Shown here: positions 63,819 to 64,000 of the stretch, piece by piece
Position numbering within the stretch: the first letter of the stretch is position 1
Layout: the number at the start of each line of letters is the position of its first letter
From: Bifidobacterium sp.
GTDB taxonomy: Bacteria > Actinomycetota > Actinomycetes > Actinomycetales > Bifidobacteriaceae
Direction of reading: 5' to 3'
NCBI GenBank assembly: GCA_022640915.1
Contig: JALCCT010000003.1
Coordinates: forward strand, 85,877-149,876
Length of the DNA: 64,000 nt
Notes under the pieces: generated by a model
What the model was told of the DNA's origin: nothing
The model's database searches: none
The model's input: the letters and a program-made list of their open reading frames with translations, nothing else
Position numbers and translations under genes: made by a program

Positions 63819-63860
63819 TTTTGTTCACTCGCGGTAAAACCGGGGAATGACAGGAGTCCC

Positions 63861-63986
63861 CATCGGTTGAGAGCAGTGAAAGGAACAAACGGGAGCTCCC
63901 CAAAAGGGACTCCGGGAACGACGGCGAGAGCGTCCGGCAGCGATGTCGGCCGCTTACCGAACCGTTTCTCTCAACGATGCAAGGAG
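63861..63986 (+). promoter_or_regulatory. Structured 5' leader ending at an RBS
   Basis: CATCGGTTGAGAG (63861) and CTCTCAACGATG (63968) form a 12-bp stem with one bulged G, closing about 94 nt that contain a GGAG/CTCC hairpin and a GACG/CGTC hairpin. The closing stem ends one base before AAGGAG. A leader this long and closed next to the Shine-Dalgarno suggests translational control. It matches no riboswitch class I know. Confidence 0.55.
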
Positions 63987-63994
63987 TATCGATT

Positions 63995-64000
63995 ATGGCT
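63995..64000 (+). CDS. dnaK: First two codons of a gene, probably dnaK (cut by window end)
   Basis: ATG-GCT with AAGGAG nine bases upstream. Identity is inferred only from the HAIR operator upstream and from DnaK commonly starting MARAVGIDLG in this group; two codons prove nothing. ClpB is the other HspR target but usually starts differently. Confidence 0.5.

Noticed and set aside
1-64000. CRISPR arrays, IS elements, prophage genes
   Set aside because: No regularly spaced repeats, transposase or integrase sequences were seen on either strand.

Overview
The window is about 60% GC and reads as the chromosome of a Bifidobacterium or a very close relative. It has pyruvate formate-lyase with its activase, the run rnd-tig-ClC-clpP1-clpP2-clpX, actinobacterial-type RBSs, and a HAIR (HspR) operator in front of a gene starting ATG-GCT at the right edge. 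I cannot name the species from sequence alone.

Layout. 1-7.7 kb: the 3' part of a Rel (p)ppGpp synthetase/hydrolase, a cyclophilin, a HAD phosphatase, an M20 amidohydrolase, NAD synthetase and two small proteins. 8-11.6 kb: pflB and pflA, with a Rex/Crp-type palindrome upstream and a strong terminator between them. 11.7-17.6 kb: an accessory-looking block between pflA and rnd. It holds a three-gene ABC exporter translationally coupled to an RsgA-type GTPase, a broken MFS exporter, an AT-rich stretch with a 61-residue peptide that looks like a RiPP (lantibiotic-like) precursor, and two copies of a 27-nt hairpin. 17.7-25 kb: core proteostasis genes (rnd, tig, ClC channel, clpP1P2, clpX), then a tRNA-Arg(ACG). 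25.5-39.1 kb: a small membrane protein, nhaA, a LOG-family protein, an O-methyltransferase, sdhB/sdhA without a visible membrane anchor, an alkyltransferase, the yraN-comM-dprA operon, a pyridoxal kinase and metY.

39.3-51 kb: an FtsX/MacB-type ABC transporter and a response regulator, whose probable sensor kinase (a tandem double kinase) lies 4 kb further on. Wedged between regulator and kinase are an MFS remnant, a GNAT gene and a complete zinc-starvation cassette. That cassette has a Zur box between rpmB-rpmG-rpsN-rpmE-rpmJ-rpmF, all lacking CxxC zinc motifs, and a divergent P-loop-less CobW-like gene. Two of the ribosomal genes (rpmJ, rpmG) are absent from the ORF track.

51-64 kb: a proline iminopeptidase-like hydrolase, proC, ychF, a hipB-hipA module whose 3' end overlaps a DNA-glycosylase gene, two DUF proteins, a Fur-family regulator divergent from a VIT-type metal transporter, a Pr6Pr membrane protein, a TIM-barrel/MarR operon with a twin inverted operator divergent from a DUF488 gene, and finally the HAIR operator and long structured leader of what is probably dnaK.

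The strongest candidates for something new are the orphan RiPP-like peptide with its twin hairpins next to the ABC/RsgA unit, the structured presumptive dnaK leader, the hipBA-glycosylase coupling and the tandem kinase with a degenerate second half.
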